The notes beneath the pieces are model-generated. The model made no database searches, had not been told where the DNA came from, and saw nothing but the letters and a program-made list of their open reading frames with translations. Below are positions 1-9,347 of a stretch of 64,000 bases of DNA, one piece after another. Numbering within the stretch: position 1 is the first letter of the stretch; every line of letters starts with the position of its first letter. The DNA is taken from contig JAQBRS010000001.1 in the NCBI GenBank assembly GCA_028286395.1, forward strand, positions 61,650-125,649, read 5' to 3'. Position numbers and translations under genes: made by a program. This DNA comes from Candidatus Saccharimonadota bacterium. Its GTDB lineage: Bacteria > Patescibacteriota > Saccharimonadia > Saccharimonadales > Saccharimonadaceae.

Positions 1-66
1 ATTACGTCCCTCTCTGTTCAAGTGGTCTTAGTATACCAAACTACCCACCGGATTGCAATCATATAA

Positions 67-95
67 TTGACTTTATATCGTTAAAGTGTTATAAT
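67..95 (+). promoter_or_regulatory. Sigma70-type promoter TTGACT-17-TATAAT upstream of the 184-aa ORF
   Basis: Near-consensus hexamers with exact 17-nt spacer. Confidence 0.75.
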
Positions 96-159
96 CTAGG
101 TATAACTATGACGCCCACCACCCCGGTGAGAGCGCAAGTGAACCTGTTAGGACAACAAA

Positions 160-714
160 GTGAGTCAGGAAACGCTACATGGTCTACTCGGCTGGTTTTT
201 AATCGTTGCGTCGATCTGGATGACCTGTCTGGCCTTGCAACAAGTGGCCCTGCTTGCGCTTCGGTTGGTGAGAACCATTCGGACGCTGAGTGGACGTCGC
301 TTGAACAAGATCAAGCAGAAGTTCAGCGACGAAGAGGATCGCATTGGCGAAGAGGTCGAACCCATGTTCGAACTCTGGTGGAGCGAGATCGGCAAGAAGA
401 TCGTCGAAAACAGCCCAAGCCTCTACGAGAATGTCGTCTTGCCTCCAGGTATCGACGAGATTCCCGAGCAGGTGAAAGCGATGGTGGCGGGCCCAGCCCT
501 CCACTTCATCTCGCAGAGCGCCCAGGAGTTCGCCATCCACCTCGCAAGCAAGCCGTCACACGACGCCTTCATCGAGGAGGTACGTCGTATCGACAGCAAG
601 ATGGCAGCCTCCTATTTGGAGCAGTATGAGATGCACCTAGACGAGCACCGCAGTCAGCTGGCAGATCTCGGTATCAACATCGCCGAGTTCGAGGCGCAGT
701 TCAGCGCCGCCTAG
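160..714 (+). CDS. Hypothetical protein, N-terminal TM segment, helical C-terminus
   Basis: ORF with GTG start; promoter upstream, perfect hairpin downstream. Confidence 0.7.
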   Translation: MSQETLHGLLGWFLIVASIWMTCLALQQVALLALRLVRTIRTLSGRRLNKIKQKFSDEEDRIGEEVEPMFELWWSEIGKKIVENSPSLYENVVLPPGIDEIPEQVKAMVAGPALHFISQSAQEFAIHLASKPSHDAFIEEVRRIDSKMAASYLEQYEMHLDEHRSQLADLGINIAEFEAQFSAA

Positions 715-717
715 GAT

Positions 718-745
718 GTGTGGGGTGACTTCGGTCACCCCACAC
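718..745 (+). terminator. 12-bp perfect hairpin with TTCG tetraloop
   Basis: GTGTGGGGTGAC-TTCG-GTCACCCCACAC directly after the stop codon. Confidence 0.65.
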
Positions 746-789
746 CCGCCTTCAAACGCTCCCCGTTCACTCAGTTGTCCCGTTCAGGG

Positions 790-816
790 GCCCGGCTTTT
801 TTGCCGGGCTTATTTT
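790..816 (+). terminator. GC-rich hairpin followed by T-rich tract
   Basis: GCCCGGC-TTTTTT-GCCGGGC-TTATTTT. Confidence 0.55.
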
Positions 817-1388
817 AATTGACGGATGATTTCAGGAACTTTGAGGAAATCATCGATCAGCGTCTGACGCAGACTGCCATTATAAAGGGCTGCTGCTGGA
901 TGAAATAACGGCATAATGACGATTTTATGATCTCCAAATTGAATTCTTTTTGGCTGACCATGGATTTCCCCTATCTTCATGCCGGGCAGGAAGTATTCCA
1001 TGCTATGGCGACCCAAGGTAATAACCACTTTCGGGTTAATAATTTGGAGCTGCTTTAAAAGGTATGGCCAAAAAACAGCTTTCTCCTCCGGGAGCGGGTC
1101 ACGATTATTCGGTGGTCGATACTTTACGATGTTCGTAATATAGACGTCTTTTCGCTCTAACCCAGCGGCAGCCAGCATCTCATTCAAGAACTTTCCCGCG
1201 GCGCCAACAAACGGAAGTCCGGTTTCGTCCTCTTTTTTACCTGGCGCTTCGCCGATAAACACAATGTCCGAATTAAGATTACCGTCCCCCATAACAAGGT
1301 TTGTCGCCTGCATGGCCAAATCTGGACAGACATTCTTTTCGCGAATGTCTGTCGCAATTTGCTCAAGCTGAGTGTATTTCGAGTCCAT
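810..1388 (-). CDS. Uracil-DNA glycosylase, family 4-like
   Basis: GEAPGKKEDETGLPFVG, NIVKYRPPNNRDP and HPAAAL motifs. Confidence 0.9.
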   Translation of the reverse strand: MDSKYTQLEQIATDIREKNVCPDLAMQATNLVMGDGNLNSDIVFIGEAPGKKEDETGLPFVGAAGKFLNEMLAAAGLERKDVYITNIVKYRPPNNRDPLPEEKAVFWPYLLKQLQIINPKVVITLGRHSMEYFLPGMKIGEIHGQPKRIQFGDHKIVIMPLFHPAAALYNGSLRQTLIDDFLKVPEIIRQLK

Positions 1389-1432
1389 ACTTCCCTTCTA
1401 GCATAGCAGGAGAGAAGATGATGAAACTAGTG

Positions 1433-2551
1433 CTACTTTTTGTTGAGCTTGTCAGTGACTGCTTGACCGAGGGCATTGAGCGTATCACTCAAAGAGACAT
1501 CCTTAGTTTTAGCATCGAGGTCGTCTGACATCTTTGATGCTGCAGTAGAAAGCTTGTCAGATGAAGCCGATATGGCACTGATCGCAGCGAGCTTCTGTGA
1601 GCTTGTCGACGAGCTTGACTCATAAATCTTCATCTGAGGAAGGATCTCCCCGTATACGGCAACAGTGGAATCGACAAAGGCTTTGAGTGTTGGGTCACCA
1701 ATGTCCTGAATTCCCTTGTAGATATCGATCGTCTTCTGAATATTAACGGAGTTGAAACTACTCGAACCTGAACCGAGGGCAGTGACCTGGTCAGTTGCAG
1801 TGATGAAACGATCAAGTGACGGGATGAAGACATCGCCGAAAGCAATGTATGCTTTTGCCTTTGTATCATATGCCTTGTACTTCGCATTGAGGTCTTTATC
1901 CACCTTAAGTGCTTTGAGGTCACCGAGTTTTGCATTCTCGGTTTTGAAATCAGCGTAAGCAGTTTTTGCCGCATCGACAGTGTCTTTAGATGAACCGCTT
2001 GAGATGTTGTCGCCAGCTGAGTACTTATCGCGAAGTGCACTGACTTGGTCGTAAGCCTTTTGGTAGTCGGCGTGTGAGACGTTAAAGAAGATAAAGTAGA
2101 CCGCAAGGGCTGCTCCACCAAGCACAATCAACGCACCAACAATAGCGCTAATGAGTATGATCAACTTCTTCTTTGATTTTCCGCCAGGTGCTTGTAGTGG
2201 ATCACTATTCGGTGATGAACCGATGGTCGTAGGAGCTGCCGGCGTCGCAGCTGCAGCAAATGGATTCACTGGGGCATCGGAGCTGGCTGGAGGAGCACCG
2301 AATGGATTAGCTGCTGGTGCTTCAGTAGGCGTTTCAGTTGGAGCGGGCGTCCCAAAAGATGACGCACCAAAACCACCTTGAGAGGCTCCAGGTGCTGGCT
2401 GTTCTACGGGAGCAGTTGGTGCTTCTGGCGCAGGCGCTTCAATCGGCGCTTCAACTGGGGCAGACGTCGGTTCAAATGGTGTTTGCGGCACTTCAGAAGC
2501 TGGCTGCTCTGGTTGCGGTTGCTCTGGTTGATTTGGATCTGTTGGATTCAT
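1433..2551 (-). CDS. Hypothetical membrane protein with Pro/Ala-rich N-terminus, one TM segment and extracytoplasmic helical domain
   Basis: ORF; KKKLIILISAIVGALIVLGGAALAVYFIFF TM; SD AGGGGG before ATG at 2551 (internal start preferred). Confidence 0.7.
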   Translation of the reverse strand: MNPTDPNQPEQPQPEQPASEVPQTPFEPTSAPVEAPIEAPAPEAPTAPVEQPAPGASQGGFGASSFGTPAPTETPTEAPAANPFGAPPASSDAPVNPFAAAATPAAPTTIGSSPNSDPLQAPGGKSKKKLIILISAIVGALIVLGGAALAVYFIFFNVSHADYQKAYDQVSALRDKYSAGDNISSGSSKDTVDAAKTAYADFKTENAKLGDLKALKVDKDLNAKYKAYDTKAKAYIAFGDVFIPSLDRFITATDQVTALGSGSSSFNSVNIQKTIDIYKGIQDIGDPTLKAFVDSTVAVYGEILPQMKIYESSSSTSSQKLAAISAISASSDKLSTAASKMSDDLDAKTKDVSLSDTLNALGQAVTDKLNKK

Positions 2552-2634
2552 GTTGCCCCCTACTGGATGCACAGTATGCTTATATTCTGTTGAATATCAG
2601 TATACAGAGCCATAACGCTTGTGGCTAGAGTGAA

Positions 2635-4746
2635 CTAGAGGTCTTTAAGACTGAGGCTAAGGCGGCCACGGTCATCGATGCCGATGAGCTTCGCTTTCAC
2701 GATTTGGCCTTCAGTCAAGACATCTTCGACTCGCTCAACACGTTCTTTAGAAAGTTCAGAGATGTGCACCATCCCATCGGTACCAGGCATGATGTTGATG
2801 AAGGCGCCAAAGTCTTTGATACTGACAACTTTACCTTCGTAAATTGTGCCAATTTCAGGATCTTCGGTCAGTGAACGGATCCAATCAATCGCCTTTTGAA
2901 TGTTCTTAGCGTCAGAACCAGCAACAGTAATTAGTCCGTCTTCCTTGATGTCGATTTCGGCACCGGTTTCAGCAGTAATCTTGTTGATCACTTCTCCACC
3001 CTTACCAATAACTGCACCGATCTTACCTGGATCAATCTTGATCTTCTCAATACGTGGCGCAAATGGACTGAGTTCTTTACGAGGCTCAGCAAGTGTTGTG
3101 AGCATGTGCTTCAAGATGTGTGCACGACCAACTTTCGCCGTCAAAAGTGCATCGCGAAGGATTTCCACAGGTAGCCCGTGAACCTTCATATCCATTTGGA
3201 GTGCCGTGATACCCGTAGCGGTTCCGGCAGACTTAAAGTCCATATCACCAGCGAAATCTTCAGCGTCCGCAATGTCAGAAAGAATGTATGGCTTGTCGCC
3301 GTCCATCATGAGTCCCATAGCGATACCTGATACGGGTGCTTTGATTGGCACTCCGGCATCCATGAGTGCCAAGATTGAGCTACACGTCGCAGCCATTGAT
3401 GTTGAGCCGTTTTGGCTCATGATCTCGGTGACGCTACGAATAGCGTATGGGAAATCTTCTTCGGCAGGAAGCACAGGCAATACCGCACGCTCAGCAAGGT
3501 AGCCGTGTCCGATTTCTCGGCGACCTGGACCACCAAGGCGTTGCACTTCACCGACTGTGTAGCCAGGTGCGTTGTAGTGGTGCATGTAACGACGTTCGCC
3601 GTCTGATACCTCCATTGTGTCAACGAGTTGTGCGTAACTAAGCGGTGCTAATGTCACGATGTTCAGGCCTTGTGTCATTCCACGGGTGAACAATGATGAT
3701 CCGTGCGTGCGAGGTAATACCCCTACTTCGCTCGAAAGTTGACGAATTTCGTCGAACTTACGACCGTCTGGACGAAGGTTGTCGTCAACGATACCACGAC
3801 GAACATCTTTGTGAACGGCAGACGTAAAGGCTTCATCGTACTCACCCTTGAGGGCTTTGTATTCGTCTTCACCGATTTTCTCAACCATATCAATGTGTAA
3901 TGCCCATCGAAGCTGGTTCACTAGTTCGTTGCGTTCAGCGTATGGCTTACGAATCGCTTCGCCTAATTTGCCGTGAACCCACTCATTCACGACTGCTTGA
4001 ATATCTTCGTTTGGAAGCGTCAGCGTGTATTCTTGTGCAATAGGTGCAATTTTTGCAGCCAGTTCTTTTTGGAGTTTAATTGCAGGCTGGTAGTGTTCGA
4101 ATGCCCACGCGAGTGCATCAGCAACAACTTCTTCTGGCACTTGGTCAGCACCAGCCTCAACCATCGTGATACCACTTTCGATACCAGCAACGACAAGATC
4201 GAGATCGCTTGTGGCGCGCTCTTCAGGACTAAGGAATGCTTTGAATTCACCATTTACTCGGCCAATACGAAGTCCAGAAACAGGACCATCAAACGGTGTC
4301 CCAGTCAGCATCAAAGCAGCGCTTGCTGCAATCATACCAACCATGTCAGGACGGAAAGATGGGTCCATCGAAAGGACGCTTGCAACTACTTGGACCTCTT
4401 GGCGATAGCCTTTTGGAAATAGTGGACGAATTGGGCGGTCAATAATACGACCGATCAGAATCGCTTCATCAGATGGACGACCTTCGCGTTTAATGAAACG
4501 GCTACCGCTGATTTTTCCAGCTGCATACATTTTTTCTTCATAGTCGATTGAGAGTGGGAAATAATCCAACACAATTGGACGAGTGCCGACTTGAGCTGTT
4601 CCAAGAACAACTGTGTCACCGTAGGTTACAAGCACTGAACCGGTACTTCGGAATCCAACGCGGTTCACTTCGAGCGTCAAAGGGCGACCCTCAAACTCGG
4701 TTGTTACTTTAATAATATCCTTACCGTAAGGGTTAATTGTTGCCAT
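2635..4746 (-). CDS. pnp: Polyribonucleotide nucleotidyltransferase
   Basis: Two RNase PH domains, KH (IGAVIGKGGEVINKITAETGAEIDIKEDG) and S1 (GTIYEGKVVSIKDFGAFINIMPG). Confidence 0.97.
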   Translation of the reverse strand: MATINPYGKDIIKVTTEFEGRPLTLEVNRVGFRSTGSVLVTYGDTVVLGTAQVGTRPIVLDYFPLSIDYEEKMYAAGKISGSRFIKREGRPSDEAILIGRIIDRPIRPLFPKGYRQEVQVVASVLSMDPSFRPDMVGMIAASAALMLTGTPFDGPVSGLRIGRVNGEFKAFLSPEERATSDLDLVVAGIESGITMVEAGADQVPEEVVADALAWAFEHYQPAIKLQKELAAKIAPIAQEYTLTLPNEDIQAVVNEWVHGKLGEAIRKPYAERNELVNQLRWALHIDMVEKIGEDEYKALKGEYDEAFTSAVHKDVRRGIVDDNLRPDGRKFDEIRQLSSEVGVLPRTHGSSLFTRGMTQGLNIVTLAPLSYAQLVDTMEVSDGERRYMHHYNAPGYTVGEVQRLGGPGRREIGHGYLAERAVLPVLPAEEDFPYAIRSVTEIMSQNGSTSMAATCSSILALMDAGVPIKAPVSGIAMGLMMDGDKPYILSDIADAEDFAGDMDFKSAGTATGITALQMDMKVHGLPVEILRDALLTAKVGRAHILKHMLTTLAEPRKELSPFAPRIEKIKIDPGKIGAVIGKGGEVINKITAETGAEIDIKEDGLITVAGSDAKNIQKAIDWIRSLTEDPEIGTIYEGKVVSIKDFGAFINIMPGTDGMVHISELSKERVERVEDVLTEGQIVKAKLIGIDDRGRLSLSLKDL

Positions 4747-4991
4747 TTCTTAGGCTCCTTCTTTTTAACGCACGAACGAAGGTAACGGGTGTACACGTTT
4801 TTTCAAAAAAAACATCTGCATCCAGCACCTCTTCATGCTTGTTTACTGCTCTATTATACCACTGTTAAGTGTGATATTATTTTTAATACTATGAACCAAT
4901 GATCGGACGGTTCCTCTACGCGCATACGTTCGGACGGCCGAACCAATCGCGCTTACTTACAACACAATTCAATTAATAATGGAGGTTCTTT

Positions 4992-5450
4992 ATGAACGCA
5001 AATCGACGCGTGGCAACACGGGGCATCATTTATCGTGACGGCAAAATACTTGCCACAAAGCAAAAAGATGATGACGGAAATGAAGCCGAAAACTGGGCGA
5101 CATTCGGCGGCGGGCTCGATCCGCAAGAATCATTAGTTGCCGGATTGCACCGTGAGATGCTCGAGGAAACAGGAATTACGCCAAAAATTGGTAAGTTACT
5201 ATTTATCCAACAATTCTCAGACCCAGACGATAAGGCAAAGGAACACCTGGAATTCTTTTTTCTTATCGAAAACACAGAGGACTATGAATCGATAGACCTA
5301 GCCGCTACAACCCATGGAATGATCGAAATAGCGCGATCAGACTTCGTTGATCCGAAAACAAATTTCATTATGCCCGTATTTCTACAAGAAATAGACATAA
5401 AGGATCATATCGAGAACGATCGACCTATCTATATCCATAACGAGTTATAA
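4992..5450 (+). CDS. NUDIX hydrolase
   Basis: Nudix box GGLDPQESLVAGLHREMLEETGI; SD GGAGG. Confidence 0.9.
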   Translation: MNANRRVATRGIIYRDGKILATKQKDDDGNEAENWATFGGGLDPQESLVAGLHREMLEETGITPKIGKLLFIQQFSDPDDKAKEHLEFFFLIENTEDYESIDLAATTHGMIEIARSDFVDPKTNFIMPVFLQEIDIKDHIENDRPIYIHNEL

Positions 5451-5467
5451 GAGGTTACGGTCGTAAA

Positions 5468-5497
5468 AAAAGAACTCCGTATTATTTACGGAGTCCA
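5468..5497 (-). terminator. Intrinsic terminator of rpsO
   Basis: ACTCCGTA-aataa-TACGGAGT followed by TTTTTTT on the minus strand. Confidence 0.75.
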
Positions 5498-5748
5498 AGT
5501 TTTGCGACGGTAGCTTTATAAGCTTCGAAGTCTTTGGCTTCGAGGTATTTCAGAAGCTTTTTACGACGTGCCACCATTTGGATCAACCCGCGACGACCCA
5601 TGTGGTCGTGCTTGTTTGTCTGTAGGTGAAGTGTCACTTCTTTAATACGAGTCGTCAGCACAGACGCTTGGGCTTGTGGGCTACCAACGTCTGTTTTGTG
5701 TGTCTGCGTTAGCTTGAAGGCCGCGGCTTTGTTTTCTGCTGTAATCAT
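5482..5748 (-). CDS. rpsO: 30S ribosomal protein S15
   Basis: S15 signature HDHMGRRGLIQMVARRKKLLKYL; start moved to MITAENKAA, 9 nt after a TACAAT box. Confidence 0.95.
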   Translation of the reverse strand: MITAENKAAAFKLTQTHKTDVGSPQAQASVLTTRIKEVTLHLQTNKHDHMGRRGLIQMVARRKKLLKYLEAKDFEAYKATVAKLGLRK

Positions 5749-5858
5749 CAGGTGTGTATTGTACCAGAATTCTCTCACCCTTTCAAGGGGGTGCCTTAAA
5801 TGATGTGTGCGAGCCAAAATGACAAGAGCCTTAAGACAAGTTTTAATTAGCATGAGCA

Positions 5859-5887
5859 TTGACTTTTGATCTGTTCTATGCTATTAT
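5859..5887 (+). promoter_or_regulatory. Promoter TTGACT-17-TATTAT of the 918-aa membrane protein
   Basis: -35/-10 with 17-nt spacer; ATG only 9 nt after the -10. Confidence 0.7.
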
Positions 5888-5896
5888 TATGCCGAT

Positions 5897-8653
5897 ATGG
5901 AACGAGTGTGGTCCACTTCGCGCCGAGGGTTCTCCGTGCGTAGTATCTTAACGTTTGTCTTGACCGTGTTCATCGCGGCCTTGTTGTGGGCAACCTTCGG
6001 TAGTCACACCCTTACGCACGCGGCTAACGCGTCACCCGCGACCTGGAAAGGCGACAGTATTCTTTATGACGGCCACCAGTACTTCGCCGCACCTGACGCC
6101 ACCTCTGGAAATAGCCTCGGATTGCCTCAAGGCACTCACTACTACGTCTATCTTCCCGATGTAAACGGCACCGCGCCAAAGACACAAAAAGCATTTGTGA
6201 TCTATTTCACACCGGGAACAGACCCTCCAACAGAGAAGTCTGCGTCTTACGCAACGTACACGTTCACCCTAAGCACCAAACAATACTCTAACCCCGCTGG
6301 CAAGCAAACAATTACTGTTACTCCGCAAGGAAGTGAGAGTAGTTATAGTTCTTGTACTATTCAAGGTATCGGCTGGATCATCTGCCCTATTACGACATTC
6401 CTCGCAGATGGCATGGATAATATCTTTAATATTGTTAAGGGTTTCCTTGTCGTACAGCCCGTAAACACAACAAATACGAACAATGATCTTTACCTCGCCT
6501 GGAATGTCATGCGAAGCGTTGCTAATGTCGCATTTATTATTGTCTTCCTGATCATCATCTACTCACAGATCACGAATGTGGGCATCTCTAACTACGGCCT
6601 CAAGAAGCTCCTCCCTCGTCTGATCATCGCCGCCGTTCTTGTGAATATGTCGTACATTATCTGTGCGGCCGCTCTCGATATCTCAAACATCCTCGGCTAT
6701 GCGTTCCAGGACTTGTTTAACACCATTCGCGAAAATACTTTTAATATCAGTAACGAGACATGGAAAGATTCAGCCGGAATGGGCTGGTCTGCCATTACCG
6801 CATTCGTACTATCCGGCGGTGTTGCAGGTGCAGGACTACTGATCGCAACAGGTGGAACTGTTGCTGGAGCCATTTACCTTCTTATTCCTATCCTTATCGG
6901 CGTTATCACGACTGTCCTTCTTGTACTGCTTATCTTGGCGGCTCGTCAGGCGATCATCATTATCTTGATCGTTGTCGCACCACTAGCATTCGTGGCCTAC
7001 CTATTACCGAACACCGAACAGTGGTTCAAAAAGTGGCGTGAATTATTTATGACGATGCTCGTCTTCTTCCCCGCTTTCTCACTCGTATTCGGTGGCTCAC
7101 AACTCGCTGGTGGTATTATTATCCAAAACGCGACATCGATCATCACTGTTATCTTCGGACTTGCCATTCAAGTCGCTCCACTCGTTATCACTCCGCTTAT
7201 CCTGAAGCTTAGTGGTGGCCTCCTTGGTAAGATTGCTGGTATTGTCAACGATCCGCGCAAAGGCCTTCTGGACCGCACCAAGAAATGGTCTGGTGATCGT
7301 GCCGAAATGCACCGACGTCGTGGTATTGGTGATCCTAATCTGAAACGCAACCAGATCTTCCGTCGTGCTGCTCGTGGACTCGCGTACAACAACCACCGCG
7401 TTGAAAAGCGAACGGACCAGTATAAGGCTGGCTTCGACGAACATGCTGCGAAACGTGATATTTCTACTCGAGGCGGTCAGAAAGTTGAGTTCGAAACAGC
7501 GCTTTCAAAGCTTGCAACCGAGGAGATGCACAACGATCTTGGACAAGCTGTTCAAGAAGCGCGTGGCGGTAACGGTTCTGGACTAGCTCGACTTCGTGCT
7601 CAGGGTGTGAAGATTACAGCCGCTGACCGTGCGGTTGCTGAAGATAAGAAGATCACTGCCGAAGAGGCTCGACTACGTCGCTTTGTTGAGACTAAAGATG
7701 ATGGAAGCTACACTATCAAAGACCGTGCAATCGAGAAGTATGCTGCGAGTGTAACAAAACGTGCAGTTCACCTTGACCAAAGCTCTCGCGTTATCGCGAA
7801 CGCAACGGCGATTGCACAAAACCAACAGGTTACTCGTTACGCCGAGGCGATTGCAAACGAAAACGATGCTATCGCGAACACCTTCCTCAAGGTTCAAGCC
7901 GGTGGTATTGCTGGAGCTAAGGGACAAGCGGGCGCTCTTGCCGCGGCCTTTAAGGCACAGTCTGCCGCTCATGGTGAAGCTGTTGCGAATGCGAATAGCA
8001 TTCTTAGTCACTACAACTACGGTGATGATGTCATCGGCCAAATCGCCAAAGGCCAACAACCTGTCGGCGTTAAGTTTAAGGTGACTCCAACCCTGGAAGA
8101 GGCGGCTATCATGAAGATTGCCAGTGGATCAAATGCCGGTGCCCTTCTTGACCTCATGGAGAATATCCATATTGATGAGTCACTCGATAACCAAGACTTC
8201 CGCCAAGCATTTGCCGATGCGGTCCAAGTTAACTCAGCACGACCTAAGTTTGCGGGTGCAAGTATCCTCGCTGATATCAAGCAAGGTAAAGTTCCTGCTG
8301 ATGGCAAGAAGCGTATCGATACCTACGTTGCGCAAACCATTAATGCCGACAAGCTCAGCTCCGCCGACACATTGGTTGGTCAAGACCGTGATTACCTCAA
8401 GGCCGTCCTCAAGACTCTTAACAATAACGAATCAGACGAGACCATTACTAACGATGCGAAGATCAGCATGCTCAAGTCTATTGAGGAAATGCGTGCGAAC
8501 CCAATCTACTCTGGACGTATCGGTGAAAAGCGTATGGCTCTCAAGAAAATCGAGCGGCGACTTCGTCGAGATACCGGAATGCTTGATATTCCTGAAGGCG
8601 CACCTGATCCTTTCGAAATCGAAGACGACGAAGGTGACGAGAACAAAGCTTAA
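5897..8653 (+). CDS. Type IV secretion VirB6/TrbL-like polytopic membrane protein with long cytoplasmic helical C-terminus
   Basis: Signal/TM N-terminus, multiple TM helices (VANVAFIIVFLIIIYSQITNVGISNYGLKKLLPRLIIAAVLVNMSYIICAAALDISNILG), charged C-terminal ~450 aa. Confidence 0.7.
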   Translation: MERVWSTSRRGFSVRSILTFVLTVFIAALLWATFGSHTLTHAANASPATWKGDSILYDGHQYFAAPDATSGNSLGLPQGTHYYVYLPDVNGTAPKTQKAFVIYFTPGTDPPTEKSASYATYTFTLSTKQYSNPAGKQTITVTPQGSESSYSSCTIQGIGWIICPITTFLADGMDNIFNIVKGFLVVQPVNTTNTNNDLYLAWNVMRSVANVAFIIVFLIIIYSQITNVGISNYGLKKLLPRLIIAAVLVNMSYIICAAALDISNILGYAFQDLFNTIRENTFNISNETWKDSAGMGWSAITAFVLSGGVAGAGLLIATGGTVAGAIYLLIPILIGVITTVLLVLLILAARQAIIIILIVVAPLAFVAYLLPNTEQWFKKWRELFMTMLVFFPAFSLVFGGSQLAGGIIIQNATSIITVIFGLAIQVAPLVITPLILKLSGGLLGKIAGIVNDPRKGLLDRTKKWSGDRAEMHRRRGIGDPNLKRNQIFRRAARGLAYNNHRVEKRTDQYKAGFDEHAAKRDISTRGGQKVEFETALSKLATEEMHNDLGQAVQEARGGNGSGLARLRAQGVKITAADRAVAEDKKITAEEARLRRFVETKDDGSYTIKDRAIEKYAASVTKRAVHLDQSSRVIANATAIAQNQQVTRYAEAIANENDAIANTFLKVQAGGIAGAKGQAGALAAAFKAQSAAHGEAVANANSILSHYNYGDDVIGQIAKGQQPVGVKFKVTPTLEEAAIMKIASGSNAGALLDLMENIHIDESLDNQDFRQAFADAVQVNSARPKFAGASILADIKQGKVPADGKKRIDTYVAQTINADKLSSADTLVGQDRDYLKAVLKTLNNNESDETITNDAKISMLKSIEEMRANPIYSGRIGEKRMALKKIERRLRRDTGMLDIPEGAPDPFEIEDDEGDENKA

Positions 8654-9309
8654 TACGTTTCGTATTCGCTGGTGGCAACAGAATCGTCGATTGAAAAGTC
8701 GGCGATTTTTGTTCGGCGAAGCCCAGTACAATACGCGCCTGTTCCAAGTGCTTTTCCCAAGTCTTCAGCCAGCGTACGAATATACGTTCCGCTGCTGACG
8801 TGTACACGAATCTTAACCTCGGGGTACGTGTAATCAATGAGGTCTAAACTAAAAATTGTCACAGTACGCACGGGCATCTCAACCGTCTCGCCTTTACGGG
8901 CAAGTTTATACGCTCGTTCGCCATTGATCTTGATGGCGCTGTAGATTGGCGGGGTTTGTTGAATGTCCCCGATGAATTGGCCTAAAGCCTCTTTAACGTC
9001 ATCGGCTGTTGGAATGGTGTCAGAAACTTCCGTCAGTTCGCCCTCTGGATCGCCCGTAGAGCTCGTCTGCCCAAGTCGTATCGTCGCTTCGTATACTTTG
9101 TCGAGTTTCGAATACGTCCCCGCGTTACGACACTCCTTGCCTGTCACGATGATCATCAAACCAGTCGCGAATGGATCGAGAGTACCGGTGTGCCCTACTT
9201 TGGCTTTCTTCCCCAGTTGCTGAGAAAGTTTTCGACGGACACGCGCAACCACGCCAAAGCTGGTCATGCCGGATGGCTTATCGATTAAAAGAACGCTGTC
9301 TTCTTGCAT
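8650..9309 (-). CDS. truB: tRNA pseudouridine(55) synthase
   Basis: LLIDKPSGMTS...KVGHTGTLDPFATGLM...SSGTYIRTLAEDLG. Confidence 0.96.
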   Translation of the reverse strand: MQEDSVLLIDKPSGMTSFGVVARVRRKLSQQLGKKAKVGHTGTLDPFATGLMIIVTGKECRNAGTYSKLDKVYEATIRLGQTSSTGDPEGELTEVSDTIPTADDVKEALGQFIGDIQQTPPIYSAIKINGERAYKLARKGETVEMPVRTVTIFSLDLIDYTYPEVKIRVHVSSGTYIRTLAEDLGKALGTGAYCTGLRRTKIADFSIDDSVATSEYETY

Positions 9310-9347
9310 AGAAGCGATTATACCTTACCTCCGCCCTAAAGGAGAGA

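Noticed and set aside
108-629. 173-aa ORF overlapping 160-714
   Set aside because: Arg-rich out-of-frame reading; the 184-aa frame has a TM helix and correct 3' terminator placement.
3973-4422. 149-aa plus-strand ORF inside pnp
   Set aside because: Antisense to a highly conserved PNPase coding region; no RBS, promoter or domain.
8118-8798. 226-aa plus-strand ORF in an alternative frame
   Set aside because: Overlaps the 918-aa protein and truB out of frame; no recognisable domain.
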